From assembly GCF_000485595.1 (NCBI RefSeq), contig NW_014578318.1, positions 1 through 60,474 of the forward strand: a DNA stretch of 60,474 nucleotides. Direction: 5' to 3'. Origin of the DNA: Priapulus caudatus (Eukaryota > Priapulida > Priapulimorpha > Priapulimorphida > Priapulidae). Below the pieces are notes generated by a model that worked only from the letters and a program-made list of their open reading frames with translations, was not told the origin of the DNA and ran no database searches. The translations under genes and the position numbers were made by a program. Positions 47,372 through 59,510 of this stretch are shown here, in pieces (the first letter of the stretch is position 1; every line of letters starts with the position of its first letter).

Positions 47372-47772
47372 GCTGTTATCACACCGCTGTATCACGCGCG
47401 CACACACACGCACGCACGCACGCACACGCACGCACGCACGCACGCGCACACACGCACGCACACACATCGTTATCATACCGCTGTATCACGCGCGCACACA
47501 CACGCAGGCGCGCACACACACGCACGCACGCACTCGCACACACGCACGCACGCACACACATCGTTATCATACCGCTGTATCACGCGCGCACACACACGCA
47601 CGCGCACACACACGCACGCACGCACGCGCACACACGCACGCACACACATCGTTATCATACCGCTGTATCACGTGCGCACACACACGCACGCACGCGCGCA
47701 CACACGCACGCACGCGCACACACACGCACGCACGCGCGCACACACGCACGCACGCGCGCACACACGAACACA
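47372..47772. repeat. 88-95 bp minisatellite (CGTTATCATACCGCTGTATC + CACG runs)
   Basis: Four units, each with GTTATCATACCGCTGTATCA followed by CGCGCGCACACACACGCACG runs. Anchors are at about 47373, 47468, 47562 and 47650. The same anchor occurs at 51697 and several times in 55240-55830. Confidence 0.9.
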
Positions 47773-48061
47773 CTTACCGCTGCTGCCGGTTGCTAGCCGC
47801 GCAACCACGCGACGCAGCGCCACCTAGCGACAAACGCGCGCATAACGACCGTTATTCCGATTTTACGGACTGGTTGAGTGGGTCGTTTCGTCACGGTATG
47901 TTGCAACGTGGATGCTGCAGGAGTGGCGGAAATAGAGAGTTAGAATGAGAAGAGCGTCTGCGTGGGTGCGAATATCACCGGCTATAGTTTTAACATGCTG
48001 CCTCGCTTCGTTTTTTGTCGCGTTCGCCGAAAGGCACGTAGGAGATAGAACCAGAAATAAA
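47773..48061. other. single-copy spacer
   Basis: Nothing recognised beyond short unique sequence. Confidence 0.35.
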
Positions 48062-48225
48062 TAATTAGCAAAAATAGGTAATTGGCAAAAATACGTAATT
48101 AGCAAAAATAGGTAACTAACAAAAATGGATAATTAGCAAAAATTGGTACCTAGCAAAAATTGGTACGTACCTAGTAAAAATAGCAAACTAGCAAAAATAG
48201 ATAACTAGCAAGAATAGATCAAGCT
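48062..48225. repeat. 17-bp tandem repeat
   Basis: About nine units of TAATTAGCAAAAATAGG with one to four changes each. A clean, isolated minisatellite found once in the window. Confidence 0.9.
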
Positions 48226-48369
48226 AGATGTAGTTATATCTATTATTGGTAGTAGATGGATTGCGCAAGGGTTACTCGTGCTATACGACCTTGTCTACGA
48301 GGAGGGAATGACGTAAGTATTTACGTCACAATCTATTCTAATCGGAGCGCAATAAAATCGAACGAACGG

Positions 48370-49653
48370 AAGCCAACGTTGTCGGCTCTATATATTTATA
48401 TATATATATATACGTGTTAGTCATTCTTAATGTGTAAATATCAATAGTGAGTCGGTTCCGGTTCACACGCAATATACACGCGTATATATACAAGTACGCT
48501 TCCTGTTTCATTGACGCGTCGATGCAATAGTTCGAACTAGGGGATGGGTTTCCGAGAAGTAATTTCACGCGGCGTTTTAGTTCCGTAGCGTAACCATTTT
48601 TTTAGCGGCTATGATTATGTAATCTAAACAGTTAAGGTTCGGATTCGATGTAAAAAGTTCCATCAGTCGCGTATCGGACGAGTTTGGCTTCTGTGTCTAA
48701 TAAACGCGGGAGCGGCGTTTGATTCTCAACCTCCATCTATAAACAAAAGATCTGAATCTCGTTGCCATATATAAACAAAAGAGCGGGTCTCTGTTGGCCT
48801 CGCAACGCCGACACTTCCACTAATTTTTTGCTTTACAGCAGCACGAAAAAAACTGTAAACTGTAAACAATTACATCTTTATTCGAACGCGGTTACGCTGA
48901 ATTTAAAAGCCAATATTTTTCGCGATTTCAACAATCAAGCGTCTCGGAAATCGCTAGCGCGTACGACACTATATCGCGTTCGAGATATAATTAAAAGCTC
49001 ATCAATGCAGATGCAATTTCCAGAACAATCATGAATATAAGATGCTTGGATGAGTTATACGCTAATTAAGCAAGAGCAGCACTGGACGCCGAGCATCAGT
49101 AAGGAGTCGTTAATTAAGCAGTAGCATAAAATAAGAGTTGTCATTGACAACACATTATGCGTCGTAATTTTATAGCCATCCTTCAAGTTGGAAGATTGGG
49201 AATTGGCGATATCCCTACCCTGTCTGTTATAACAATCCACTTGTTACTGTGCATTCTACAGCTATAACCCTATTATGCTCGCGTCGTTGTTATAGCTAAT
49301 ATATATGCCCCGCAACACCTATTTTCTCGTGATGCGCTCATATCGTTCGTGTAGCAGCTTTCAGAGACTGCAGCAATCACCTTGCCGCACTTATCCCTCC
49401 TGCTGCCATGTCCTCACAGAGGCACAGTGTCCATTCCGCGCCTAGGTTGCGCTATTTTCTCTCTATCGAGGTCGTCATACTTTCCCGCCCCCAAACTCGC
49501 GTCGAATACTGACCTCTTCTTATGATACACACATCGGCGGGTTATCTCTCATCTTTGAATTAGGAAGCCATGAAAGCGACCGTTGTTCCGGGAGCTTCCT
49601 CCCGGGGAGACCGCGATGGCTGCGTTCTGTTTCCTTGCATCATTAGCGCGAAG
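48370..49653. repeat. block U copy 2
   Basis: Partner of 41619-42905. It joins block W tail at about 49650 (GCGCGAAGATAAAATAG), so U2-W3 is continuous here without a gap. In copy 1, W2's tail comes before U1 across the N gap. Confidence 0.85.
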
Positions 49654-50464
49654 ATAAAATAGATATAGAGAGATATAAAAGAGAGAGAGCTGATGAATAG
49701 AGTTTATGGTCGCATTTGATCAATCTGTTTGCCACGCAAAACGTGGTGATTGATTTTTGTCGATGGTATCGAAATGCAGCTGTTCATTCTTTTTCTCTTG
49801 TTAAGCGTGAGTTATAAGCTACCATATTGAACACTTCCTGAAGCATATAACACACTATGCCATAATATTCGTAAAAGCACTGCCGTCGGTAGTAAAAAAC
49901 ATAATGTAATCAATATTCGCATTTGTTTATAATTATATAAAATAGTATGACGATATAAAAAAAACTGTATCCGTTGCACATCTGATCGTCACATTCCACG
50001 GCCAACATTTTATAGTAAAAAACACAATGTGATAAATATTCGTGTTTGTTTATATATGAAATAGTATGACGATATAATATAAACTGTATCCGTTGAGCAG
50101 CTGCTCGACATATTTCGCAAGATTTGATATTATATCTGAGTTTAGCAATATTATTTATCAATTTACATTATGACTGAACGCATTTAAACTCTCTTATTAC
50201 CATATATCCTTTCTCTATATCAAGTATGTTTAAACAGTGTGCAAAAATCCATAGACCTATATGATGGCTACATTCGCAGCTGTTTTCAGGCTGTCTATAT
50301 AAAACCACCACGCAGAATGACAGACTAGTGGGTCTTACGGAGTGATAGACCGCCGCTATTCAATGAACGACAGACCGACTATTTCCACTAACCGATAGAT
50401 ATACGATCATGACGAATGAACGACAGATCGACGTCGTTCGATGAACGACAGATCGACGTAATTT
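49654..50464. repeat. block W copy 3, tail only (clean)
   Basis: Matches 40695-41580 and 30730-31276 but lacks GA and GATA arrays. It ends at GATCGACGTAATTT, where W2 also ends just before the gap. Confidence 0.85.
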
Positions 50465-51640
50465 CCCGGGGGGAACAGAAGCGCTGCCTCGAAGTAGTTT
50501 CGCATTTCGCTCGTTATCATTGGACGATCAATCCGAGCAGCGCGAGACAGCCTCGCGATTTACTGCCGTACGGTGCTCTCCTTTTCTAAACGGCCCGCTT
50601 GTTTTCTAGCTGTTTTTCACTCGACTAAACTAGCTATATTTACACCCGATATCGCATAAATCGACGCGGGTTCTGTTTTCTAATGTCTTCCGGTAATCAG
50701 GTGGTGGCTGCAAGCAGAAGGCGTAAATTACTACCTGATGATGATGATGATGACAGCGCACGCGTAACAAGTATAAATAGAATCGATCTTCGAACAGGAA
50801 ACGCGGATCCGACTAGCGATTTATTCGACCGGATATATATGTTATGGTTATCGGGAGGACAACCGCGATGCATATGCATGCGAACTGTCGTCTGAATGTT
50901 ACGTCGAACTTTGATATCCACGTGGAATCTCGCGTGCGTATATAAATCGCTGGAACGAACGCCACTAGCTATCTCCGCCGTGCGACGTTTCATTGCTGCG
51001 GTAAATAACTCGTAGCGTAAACAGATTTAGAATTGATTGTTGACGAGTGACGCAGACGAGCAAACGATGCGTCCGCCATCTTGGGAAATCATAACAAACG
51101 AACTTAGCAGAGGAAATGTTGACGCGTGGGCGCCCGATTCGTTTTCCCTTTAATTCACTACAACACGAGAGTATATGTATAATCACTCGCGCAGGCAGTG
51201 ACACAGTCCCTGGCTGCCATGGGCCACGGGAAAAGTGTACGAAGCAACGCTGGGAACTATTCCTGGATGTTCGGAGTAAGACGTGGCGACCGGCAGCAAG
51301 GCGGTGGTAGACGAATCACTGGGAGGTTTAATGGCAGAATGATGAACGACAAAGCGACGCGTGTGTGTGTGTGTGTATATACATACACGCGCAGGCCTTC
51401 TGGCGCTTAGAGAAAATACATTCTTAGAGAAAAACATCGATAAATCCTCAACCACTTGTTATTGCCACTTCCTGGCAGACCCCATTGCTAGTTTGTTTAC
51501 GTTTTTATTTACTGCTCGCCGGGTTTATGCACTAGGGCGGCAAAAAGCGGCGGCGCGATCGTCGGGAAAGTTGTTTGGAACGAAACCGATTCGGTGGAGG
51601 CATAAAAATGACCATGTTACAAAAATTCCTAACGTGCCGA
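50465..51640. other. single-copy segment between W3 and S1
   Basis: CpG-containing unique sequence holding the ORF at 50683. A CCAT/ATGG-rich part includes CGCCATCTTGGGA at about 51070 (reverse YY1-like word). A short GTGTGTGT-TATATACATACAC stretch is at 51360. Confidence 0.35.
50683..50895 (+). CDS. small ORF with acidic run, unrecognised
   Basis: An ATG at 50683-50685 opens 70 codons to the TGA at 50893-50895. The protein starts MSSGNQVVAASRRRKLLP, then six Asp from a GAT/GAC run, then a mixed stretch ending DLFDRIYMLWLSGGQPRC. The basic-then-acidic N-terminus looks natural and the sequence is single-copy. It could be a first exon, but no convincing donor is visible. No family recognised. 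Confidence 0.25.
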   Translation: MSSGNQVVAASRRRKLLPDDDDDDSARVTSINRIDLRTGNADPTSDLFDRIYMLWLSGGQPRCICMRTVV

Positions 51641-51657
51641 GACACGAGGGATGAACA

Positions 51658-51795
51658 CACACACGCACGCACGCGCGCACACGCACCCACACACATCGTT
51701 ATCACATCGCTGTATCACGCGCGCACACACGCACGCACGCGCGCACACACGCACGCACGCGCACACACACGCACGCACGGGCGCACACACGCACG
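51658..51795. repeat. CACG-rich minisatellite before S1
   Basis: ACACGCACGCACGCGCGCAC runs with one ATCGTTATCACATCGCTGTA anchor. Same family as 47372-47772. Confidence 0.85.
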
Positions 51796-51857
51796 CGCGC
51801 ACATAATATAAGCTCGTGCGATGCAGTAGAAATCGCTTCCTCTCGTATTTACACTAG

Positions 51858-51858
51858 C

Positions 51859-51912
<54 letters not shown>
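51858..51912. repeat. (TTG)n run
   Basis: About 18 TTG units. In S2 (55967-56012) the run is broken by GTTCG and TGTG. Confidence 0.95.
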
Positions 51913-51959
51913 GCATCGGGACTCTCTCGCACCTCACATGGCTGCGATACAAACACCTC

Positions 51960-52127
51960 TTGCCGACAACTTTCTTGCCGACAATTCTTTTGCCGACAGT
52001 TCTTTTGCCGACGGCTCTCTTGCCGACAATTCTTTTGCCGACAACAATGGAGTCTCGACAGTTCTCTCGCCGACAATTCTTTTGCCGACAACTCTGGAGT
52101 GCCGACAGTTTTCTTGCCGACAACTCC
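51960..52127. repeat. 15-bp tandem repeat TTGCCGACAATTCTT
   Basis: About ten units of 15 bp, some shortened, with a longer interruption around ACAATGGAGTCTCGAC. Because the period is a multiple of three, every frame is open as a five-residue repeat (for example SFAD or KELSA types). It is not a match to the pentapeptide-repeat consensus. S2 has the same array (56060-56227). Confidence 0.9.
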
Positions 52128-52171
52128 AGCAAAGAAACCGCTGAGCAAGACATTGAGCGTTTGACTCCTGA

Positions 52172-52452
52172 CAACAATCGTCGTCTCTCCCTCCCCTCAT
52201 CGACCGGATATCCGTTTCACCCGACGACGTCGCAGTCGACGGGGACGAGTTGATTAATTTTCGTTGCCGATTGACATCGGTGTCACTACCACATGCGTTA
52301 GACGACGACGACGACGACGACGACGACAACGACAACGACGATGATGACGAGAGAGGGCGCCGCTGTCGCTAGCCAGCAGCGAGGTCAATGAGGAACAGAG
52401 TGTACTTGCTGTAATAGAACAAGAAGTAGACGACGAGGAACACGACAAATGA
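52172..52452 (+). pseudogene. acidic reading frame broken by one frameshift, unrecognised
   Basis: From 52172 one frame reads a sequence including SPDDVAVDGDELINFRCR and then a run of Asp/Asn, to a TAG at 52370-52372. About 15 bases earlier another frame carries LASSEVNEEQSVLAVIEQE and ends at the TGA at 52450-52452. One indel near 52350-52360 would join them. S2 (56459-56520) passes from the acidic run into the second frame without a stop, supporting a base error in S1. The opposite strand is also partly open, so strand is uncertain. No family recognised. Confidence 0.22.
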
Positions 52453-53710
52453 GACGGGGAAGAGAACTCGCGAGGCGACGTCGATCGTTTTCGCTTTCCG
52501 CTTGCCCTGCGGAACAATACCGACGACTGTCGTGTGCAACGACCGCTTCGTCGTCTTCCGCGACGTCGGCGATTGTCGCTCCAACGTCTCGTGTCGGTCG
52601 ACGACTTCGTTGTTTTCCCTGACGACGATGATCTGTCCGTCGCCTCCACTTCCGTCCTGGTCGAGCGACGTCTCTTGTTGTTTGGGATGGAGTTCGCTCT
52701 GTTGTGGAGAAAAATCGGAAATTTAGAGACAAGAATCTGACGGCAGGTAGCGACTTTTGGAATCAGGCTGTGAGTTATTATGACTAAATATGTAACTCGA
52801 ATAATAAAGAATATATATATGTTAAAACCAATAATACGGAATATATATTTAAAAAATATATTTAAAAAAAATTCATATAGAAAAGATAAAACAAAATGAC
52901 GGCAAAACAATGCGTATCGCTCTGTTGCGTTTATTCTGCCGCGTCTGTCGTGGCGTGGGTGATCAACTGAGCTGATTGTGTGCGTGCACGTTTACGCTAG
53001 CTTGTCTCGGAAACGACGCAAGTAGACGCACCTGCAGTTGCCACGTCATATATTTTCAAATCAACTTCCTCAATGTGTGAATTTATAGCTAGCTAAAAAA
53101 AAACTAGAATAAAATATCCATTACACGTTTAGATACACACGAACCGCACACTCAATAATTTTCCTCCTCTACTTATATTTCATCGATCTCACTAGTGTAA
53201 TAAATCTTAGCGAAAAAAATAATGTCGAGACGATAAAGCTACGCGTAAAAAAGCGTGCACATCGGCGCTCTACATGGTATATTACGTAAGTACACGCTTC
53301 TATAGCGAGAAACATCTCGATTTGCTGTATTTTACAGCTCTCCCGATATTCTATAGTCTAGCGTTGATAGGCCTACTTGCGATAAAAATTCATTTTGCTT
53401 TCCGACAGCTATTTCCAGAGGGAGTGTTATCGTCAGACGCGCTAACACGCGATAAGTTATAATAATAAGTTAGTTATGATTGCAGATAAATTAGGCGTTG
53501 CTCTTAAGTATTTTTACATCAGTTTCGTTAAGACTTTACGAGTGAACTCCGCATGAAATTACGCTGGTCTGTAAGGGATAAGACTAGCCAATCGTGTTAA
53601 AATGCGTATATATAGGCTGCTGTCGAAACAATAGATGAGATATTTTGCAACGTATTGCATTGATGATGTGACTGCATAATGTAGGCAAAAAATTTACTCG
53701 GTTCTTCTAA

Positions 53711-55056
53711 GCACGCATGTTGCACCTCCTACGATGGAATATACGCTTGGATATCGTCTGCTCGTGGTGCAGCGTAAACATCGGCGGCGCCGATCCGTGT
53801 AGACGTTGACGCTGCTTTACTATCGCCGCCAGAAACATCATTCATTGCTGAACGACAAGGCGATGCTGAAACAAAACACGTGCCTGCGGCTAAACAGCGC
53901 ATGCGCGCGACACACTCACAAGTATAAAAAATCGCCGAAAACGCGGAATTACGTCATTGCTGAGATTAGCGTAACCGACGCGGTACTAACGCCATCTATG
54001 TTCGATGTCGGGATGATACTGAGTTTTCTCCGAAATTCCAGATTAAGAACAAAAGAGAAAACATAAATAAAGAGAGCCTTAGAGAGGGCGATCAATAGAG
54101 AAGGGGGACTGGGGAACAGGAAGAGAGCAGCGAGAGAAATAGGAAGTTGAATAGATGAAGAGGGGAAGATAGTGAATGGGAATGACAAGCAGAAAGACAG
54201 TGAGAAAGAGTGTGCACGGAAAAGAAAGAGAGAGAGAGAGAGCTCGTGAATTAGGGCGGAGAGAGAAATGGGGAGAGAGAGAAAGGAGGAAGAGAGAGAG
54301 AGAGAGCTCTATCATTGATTGATTTATATAATGCAGCCGAATGAATAGCAGCCAGCGTACACATTCTGCACTCTGGCGGGAAAAATAATTGTGAAGCGTT
54401 TCTAGCCAAAAATGTTTCATGCCTGATCAATCGGATTGTTCTTTTAGTTTAACGGAAATTATATGTGATTGCAGTTAAATTTTGCGGTATTATTAGTTAT
54501 TGTTTCATAGTTATCCTGCGCAGATTATTTTAGCAACTTGTCATTAGGTGCATCTGGTTGTATAATAATTAATGGCTGTTATATCATAGCTACACGGTAA
54601 ATACCTAAAGGTTCAATAGGATATCTATATGATGCTATGCGGTAACTATGCGTGAGTGTATGCGTGCGTGCGTGCGAGCGTGCGTGCGTGTGTTTACAAA
54701 TCTATTATTCAATATATATGCTGCTAGAACTCGTTACCATTACGTACGTGGTTAGAGTTTATTATCATTCTTGGAATGGAGGAACACCGTTAGTGTATAT
54801 CAGTGGATATCCTCATGAATGCATCGCTAATAAAAGAAGCCATGCATAGTTACAACACGATTACTCCATTTCATTTATATTCAGGTTTTTTTTATACTCG
54901 ACATTATGACAACATTTCGTTGCTAGAGCACATCATAATTAATAATCTCTAGGTTATATTATCATGATTGTCATTTCGTTGGGGCGTTTAACTTTCATGA
55001 CAATATTTTGGTCATTTAGCAAAACTAGGGTGAAACTATCGAGATGGCTGCGAGAT
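53711..55056. repeat. block T copy 2
   Basis: Partner of 44424-45893, joined directly to S1 on the left and followed by AAGACAATTTAC and the TTC array on the right. Confidence 0.85.
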
Positions 55057-55082
55057 ATCATTAAAACGCAAAGACAATTTAC

Positions 55083-55167
55083 TTTCTTCTTCTTCTTCTT
55101 CTTCTTCTTCTTCTTCTCCTTCTTCTTCTTCTTCTATTTCTTCTTCTTCTTCTTCTTCTTTTCTCTT

Positions 55168-55206
<39 letters not shown>
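55083..55206. repeat. (TTC)n and (CT)n tract
   Basis: Shorter and more interrupted version of 45894-46145. Confidence 0.9.
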
Positions 55207-55209
<3 letters not shown>

Positions 55210-55890
55210 CACACACGCGACGTCACGCGCACACACCCCACGCACGCCGCCATTCTATCCACACCGCCTGCTATCATCGCGCGCACACACGCACGCACGA
55301 GCCACAACACACGCTGCATGCCGCATCGCTTATCAACACCGGCCTGTATCACGCCCGCACACACGCACGCCGCGCAGCCACACACACCCACGCGACGGCG
55401 CATCGTGATCACAGCCGCTGTACTTCACGCCAGCGCCACACCACGCACCACCGCACACCACACGCAACGGCACGCGCATCGTTATATCACACCGCTGTAT
55501 CACGCGCGCACACACGCACGCACGCGCACGCACGCACACAGCCACGCCACACAGCACGCACACACACGCACACACACCGCAGCGGCGGGACGCGCCGCAC
55601 AACGCACACACGCACGCACACGCACGCACTACACGCACACAACACGCACGCAGACGAGGCGCACACAACGCACGCACGCACACACACACACACGCGAGAC
55701 AGCACACGCATCACACACGAAGCGCACACACGCAACGCACGACCGCACGCACCACGCCCACGCCACGCGCGCCACACGCGCACCACACACATCGATTATC
55801 ACACCGCTGTATCACGCCGCACCACGCACGCACGCGCGCACTACACGCAACGCACGAGACGCCGACACAACCGCTACGCACGGGCCGAAC
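55207..55890. repeat. CACG-rich minisatellite before S2 (noisy)
   Basis: Same family as 47372-47772 and 51658-51795. Anchors such as TATCACACCGCTGTATCACG are seen near 55484 and 55797, with degraded anchors near 55250, 55330 and 55405. It is longer than its counterpart before S1. Confidence 0.85.
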
Positions 55891-57807
55891 ACACGCACGC
55901 GCGCACATGAATTAAGCTCAGTGCGATGCAGTAGAAAATCGCTTCCTCTCGTATGTTACACTAGCTGTTGTTGTTGTTGGTTCGTTGTTGTGTTGTGTGT
56001 TGTTGTTGTTGTGCATCGGGACTCTCTCGCACCTCACATGGACTGCGCATACAACACCTCTTGCCGACAACTTTCTTGCCAACAATTCTTTGCCGACAGT
56101 TCTTTTTGCCGACGGCTCTCTTGCGACAATTTCTTTTGCTGACAACAATGAAGTCTCGACAGTTCTCTCGCCGACAATTCTTTTGCCGACAACTCTGGAG
56201 TGCCGACAGTTTTCTTGCCGACAACTCCAGCAAAGAAACCGCTGAGCAAGACATTGAGCGTTTGGACTCCTGACAACAATCGTCGCGTCTCTCCCTCCCC
56301 TCATCGACCAGATATCCGTTTCACCCAACGACGTCGCAGTCGACGGGGACGAGTTGATTAATTTTCGTTGCCGATTGACATCGGCTGTCACTAGCAGCAT
56401 GCGTTAGACGACGACGGACGACGACGACGACGACAACGACAACGACGATGATGACGAGACGAGGGCGCCGCTGTCGCTTAGCCAGCAGCGTGAGGTCATG
56501 GGACAGAGTGTACTTGCTGTAATAGCAACAAGAAGTAGACGACGAGGAGAAACGACAAATGAGACGGGGAAGAGAACTCGCGAGGCGACGGTCGATCGTT
56601 TTCGCTTTCCGCTTGCCTGCGGAACAATACGACGACTGTCGTGTGCAACGACCGCTTCTCGTCTTCCGCGACGTCGGCGATTGTCGCTCCAACGTCTCGT
56701 GTCGGTCGACGACTTCGTTGTTTTCCCTGACGCGATGATCTGTCGTCGCCTCCACTTCCGTCCTGGTCGAGCGACGTCTCTTGTTGTTTGGGATGAGTTC
56801 GCTCTGTTGTGGAGAAAAATCGGGAATTTAGAGACAAGAATCTGACGGCAGGTAGCGACTTTGAATCAGGCTGTGAGTTATTATGACTAAATATGTAACT
56901 CGAATAATAAAGAATATATATAGTTAAAACAATAATACGGAATATATATTTAAAAAATATATTTAAAAAAAATTCATATAGAAAAGATAAAACAAAATGA
57001 CGGCAAAACAATGCGTATCGCTCTGTTGCGTTTATTCTGCGCGTCTGTCGTGGCGTGGGGTGATCAACTGAGCTGATTGTGTGCGTGCACGTTTACGGCT
57101 AGCTTGTCTCGGAAACGACGCAAGTAGACGCACCTGCAGTTGCCACGTCATATATTTTCAAATCAACTTCCTCAATGTGTGAATTTATAGCTAGCTAAAA
57201 AAAAACTAGAAAAAATATCCATTACACCTTTAGATACACACGAACCGCAACACTCAATAATTTTCCTCCTCTACTTATATTCATCGATCTCACTAGTGTA
57301 ATAAATCTTAGCGAAAAATAATGTCGAGACGATAAAAGCTACGCGTAAAAAAGCGTGCACATCGCGCGCTTTACATGTATATTACGTAAGTACACGCTTC
57401 TATAGCGAGAAACATCTCGATTGCTGCTATTTTACAGCTCTCTCCGATATTCTATAGTCTAGCGTTGATAGGCCTACTTGGATAAAAATTCATTTGCTTT
57501 CCGACAGCTATTTCCAGAGGGAGTGTTATCGTCAGACGCGCTAACACGCGATAAGTTATAATAATAAGTTAGTTATATGCAGATAAATTAGGCCGTTGCT
57601 CTTAAAGTATTTTACATCAGTTTCGTTAAAAGCTTTACGAGTGAACTCCGCATGAAATTACGCTGGTCTGTAAGGGATAAGACTAGCAATCGTGTTAAAA
57701 TGCGTATATATTAGGCTGCTGTCGAAACAATAGATGAGATATTTGCAACGTATTGCATTGATGATGTGACTGCATAATGTAGGCAAAAAATTTACTCGGT
57801 TCTTCTA
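55891..57807. repeat. block S copy 2 (noisy)
   Basis: Partner of 51787-53709 with scattered single-base changes, including breaks in the TTG and GAC runs and in every candidate reading frame. Confidence 0.85.
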
Positions 57808-58036
57808 GTTTATTCTGTGAACTCGCTCAGTGCAGCAGTGAATAGAAGAGATTCAGGCATTCCTTCGCCTTTAAATAAATGAAATATAAAGAAAATAGTT
57901 TAATGTGGCTGTGTGGCTGTGTGGCTGTGTGGCGTTAGAGTACATGCAAGGTGACGAATGCAACGGTAAATAGTATCATTCTGAGCTTTCTAGTAAAGAC
58001 TAATGACGTCTGTGTGTGCCTGCGATATATATATAT
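57808..58036. other. short unique segment
   Basis: Contains an 8-bp tandem GTGGCTGT (57906-57933) and otherwise unremarkable sequence. Confidence 0.5.
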
Positions 58037-58241
58037 GCACGCTCGCACGTACGCAGACACACACAAACACGTACGCACGCACGCATGCATGTACGTACCT
58101 ACGCACGAACGCCAAAACGCGCGCACGCACTTTGAACGAGTCCCAAAACATCAGATTATATATATATGTTCGTGCGTAGGTACGTGCATGCATGCGTGCG
58201 TGCGTACGTGTTTGTGTGTGTCTGCGTACGTGCGAGCGTGC
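58037..58241. repeat. 74-bp inverted repeat (long hairpin)
   Basis: The arm at 58037-58110 (starting GCACGCTCGCACGTACGC) is the reverse complement of 58168-58241 at 73 of 74 positions. The arms are separated by a 57-base loop containing TTTGAACGAGTCCC and a TATATATA end. The arms are ordered sequence, including ACACACACAAACACG, not a simple self-complementary microsatellite. Confidence 0.9.
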
Positions 58242-58425
58242 GTGCGTGTGCATGTGTGCGTGCGTTGTGTGTGCATGTGTGCGTGCGTGCGTGCGTACGT
58301 ACGTGCATGTATACGTGCGCGCCTGCGTATGTGCGTGCGTACGTTTAAATGCGTGCGGGCGTGCGTGCGTGCGTGCGTGCATGCGTGCGTGCATGCGTGC
58401 GTGCGTGCGTGCGTCAGTGACATAG
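58242..58425. repeat. (GTGC)n array
   Basis: GTGCGTGC with ATGC and TACG variants, continuing the right arm of the hairpin. Confidence 0.9.
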
Positions 58426-58438
58426 CGGTCGTGGCTGG

Positions 58439-59510
58439 CACACATACACACCGACGTGTTTGTAATGGGTTATGTCGCTGTCATTCTACCCACGGCATAT
58501 TGTAAAAGCATATCACTCTTCACCGCATGCGGTACACTATTTGATAACTATACACATGTAATAATTGAAGAAAAAATTAAAAAGGTCGCGTGAAAAATTA
58601 AGGTGCAAACAAATTGTCGCTCGCATGCACACATACACACCGACGTGTTTTGTAATGGGTTATGTCGCTGTCATTCTACCCACGGCATATTGTAAAAGCA
58701 TATCACTCTTCACGCATGCGGTACACTATTTGGTCGCGTGAAAATTAAGGAGCAAACAAATTGTCATATCAACTGGTCGCTAATAATTTGGCATGTGTAC
58801 CAATTAGATTGGTGTGAAATACACACACGCGTGCCTATGCCCACGCAGTGGCACGCACACGCACACGCACACGCACACGCACACGCACACGCACACGCAC
58901 ACGCATCCGCACACGCACACGCAAACGCAACGCACACGCACACGCGCACGCACACGCACACGCACACGCACACGCACACGCACACGCACACGCACACGCA
59001 CACACATATAAACGTAGACATACACGCACACGCGCACGCACACGCACACGCACACGCACACGCACACTCATATAAACGCACACGCACACGCACACGCACA
59101 CACATATAACGCACACGCACACGCACACACATATAAACGCACACGCACACGCACACACATATAAACGCACACGCACACGCACACACATATAAACGCACGC
59201 ACGCACACGCACACGCAACACGCACACGCACACGCCACCGCACACGCACACGCACACGCACACGCACACGCACACGCACACGCACACGCACACGCACACG
59301 CACACCACATATAAACGCACACGCACACGCATACGCACATGCACACGCGCACGCACACGCACACGCACACGCACACGCGCACGCACACGTACACGCGCAC
59401 GCACACGCACACACATATAAACGCACACGCACCCGCACACGCACGCACACACCTATAAACGCACACGCACACACATATAAACGTACACGCACACGTACAC
59501 GCACATTTAC
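58439..59510. repeat. block R copy 1: 190-bp unit twice, then (CACACG)n
   Basis: A unit starting CACACATACACACCGACGTG occurs at 58439 and 58629. The second is truncated and passes into CAATTAGATTGGTGTGAAAT and then about 650 bp of CACACG hexamers (58850-59505), punctuated by ACACATATAAACG. The hexamers alternate purine and pyrimidine throughout. Confidence 0.9.

Larger units (their letters stand above)
51787..53709. repeat. block S copy 1 (clean)
   Basis: Matches 55891-57807. It contains a (TTG)n run, the 15-bp repeat, a (GAC)n run, a CpG-rich part (52140-52740), then AT-rich sequence. It abuts T2 at 53710 without a gap, while S2 continues into different sequence at 57808. Confidence 0.85.

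Noticed and set aside
51911-52144. Pentapeptide-repeat protein
   Set aside because: The five-residue period comes from a 15-bp DNA repeat. The residues do not fit the A(D/N)Lxx consensus, because Leu or Phe precedes Ala instead of following Asp.
53274-53462. 62-codon hydrophobic ORF resembling a membrane segment
   Set aside because: S copy 2 disrupts the frame in several places, and AT-rich DNA readily gives hydrophobic frames.
54964-56142. 392-codon ORF
   Set aside because: Made of TTC, CT and CACG repeats joined by chance. S1 and T1 do not preserve it.
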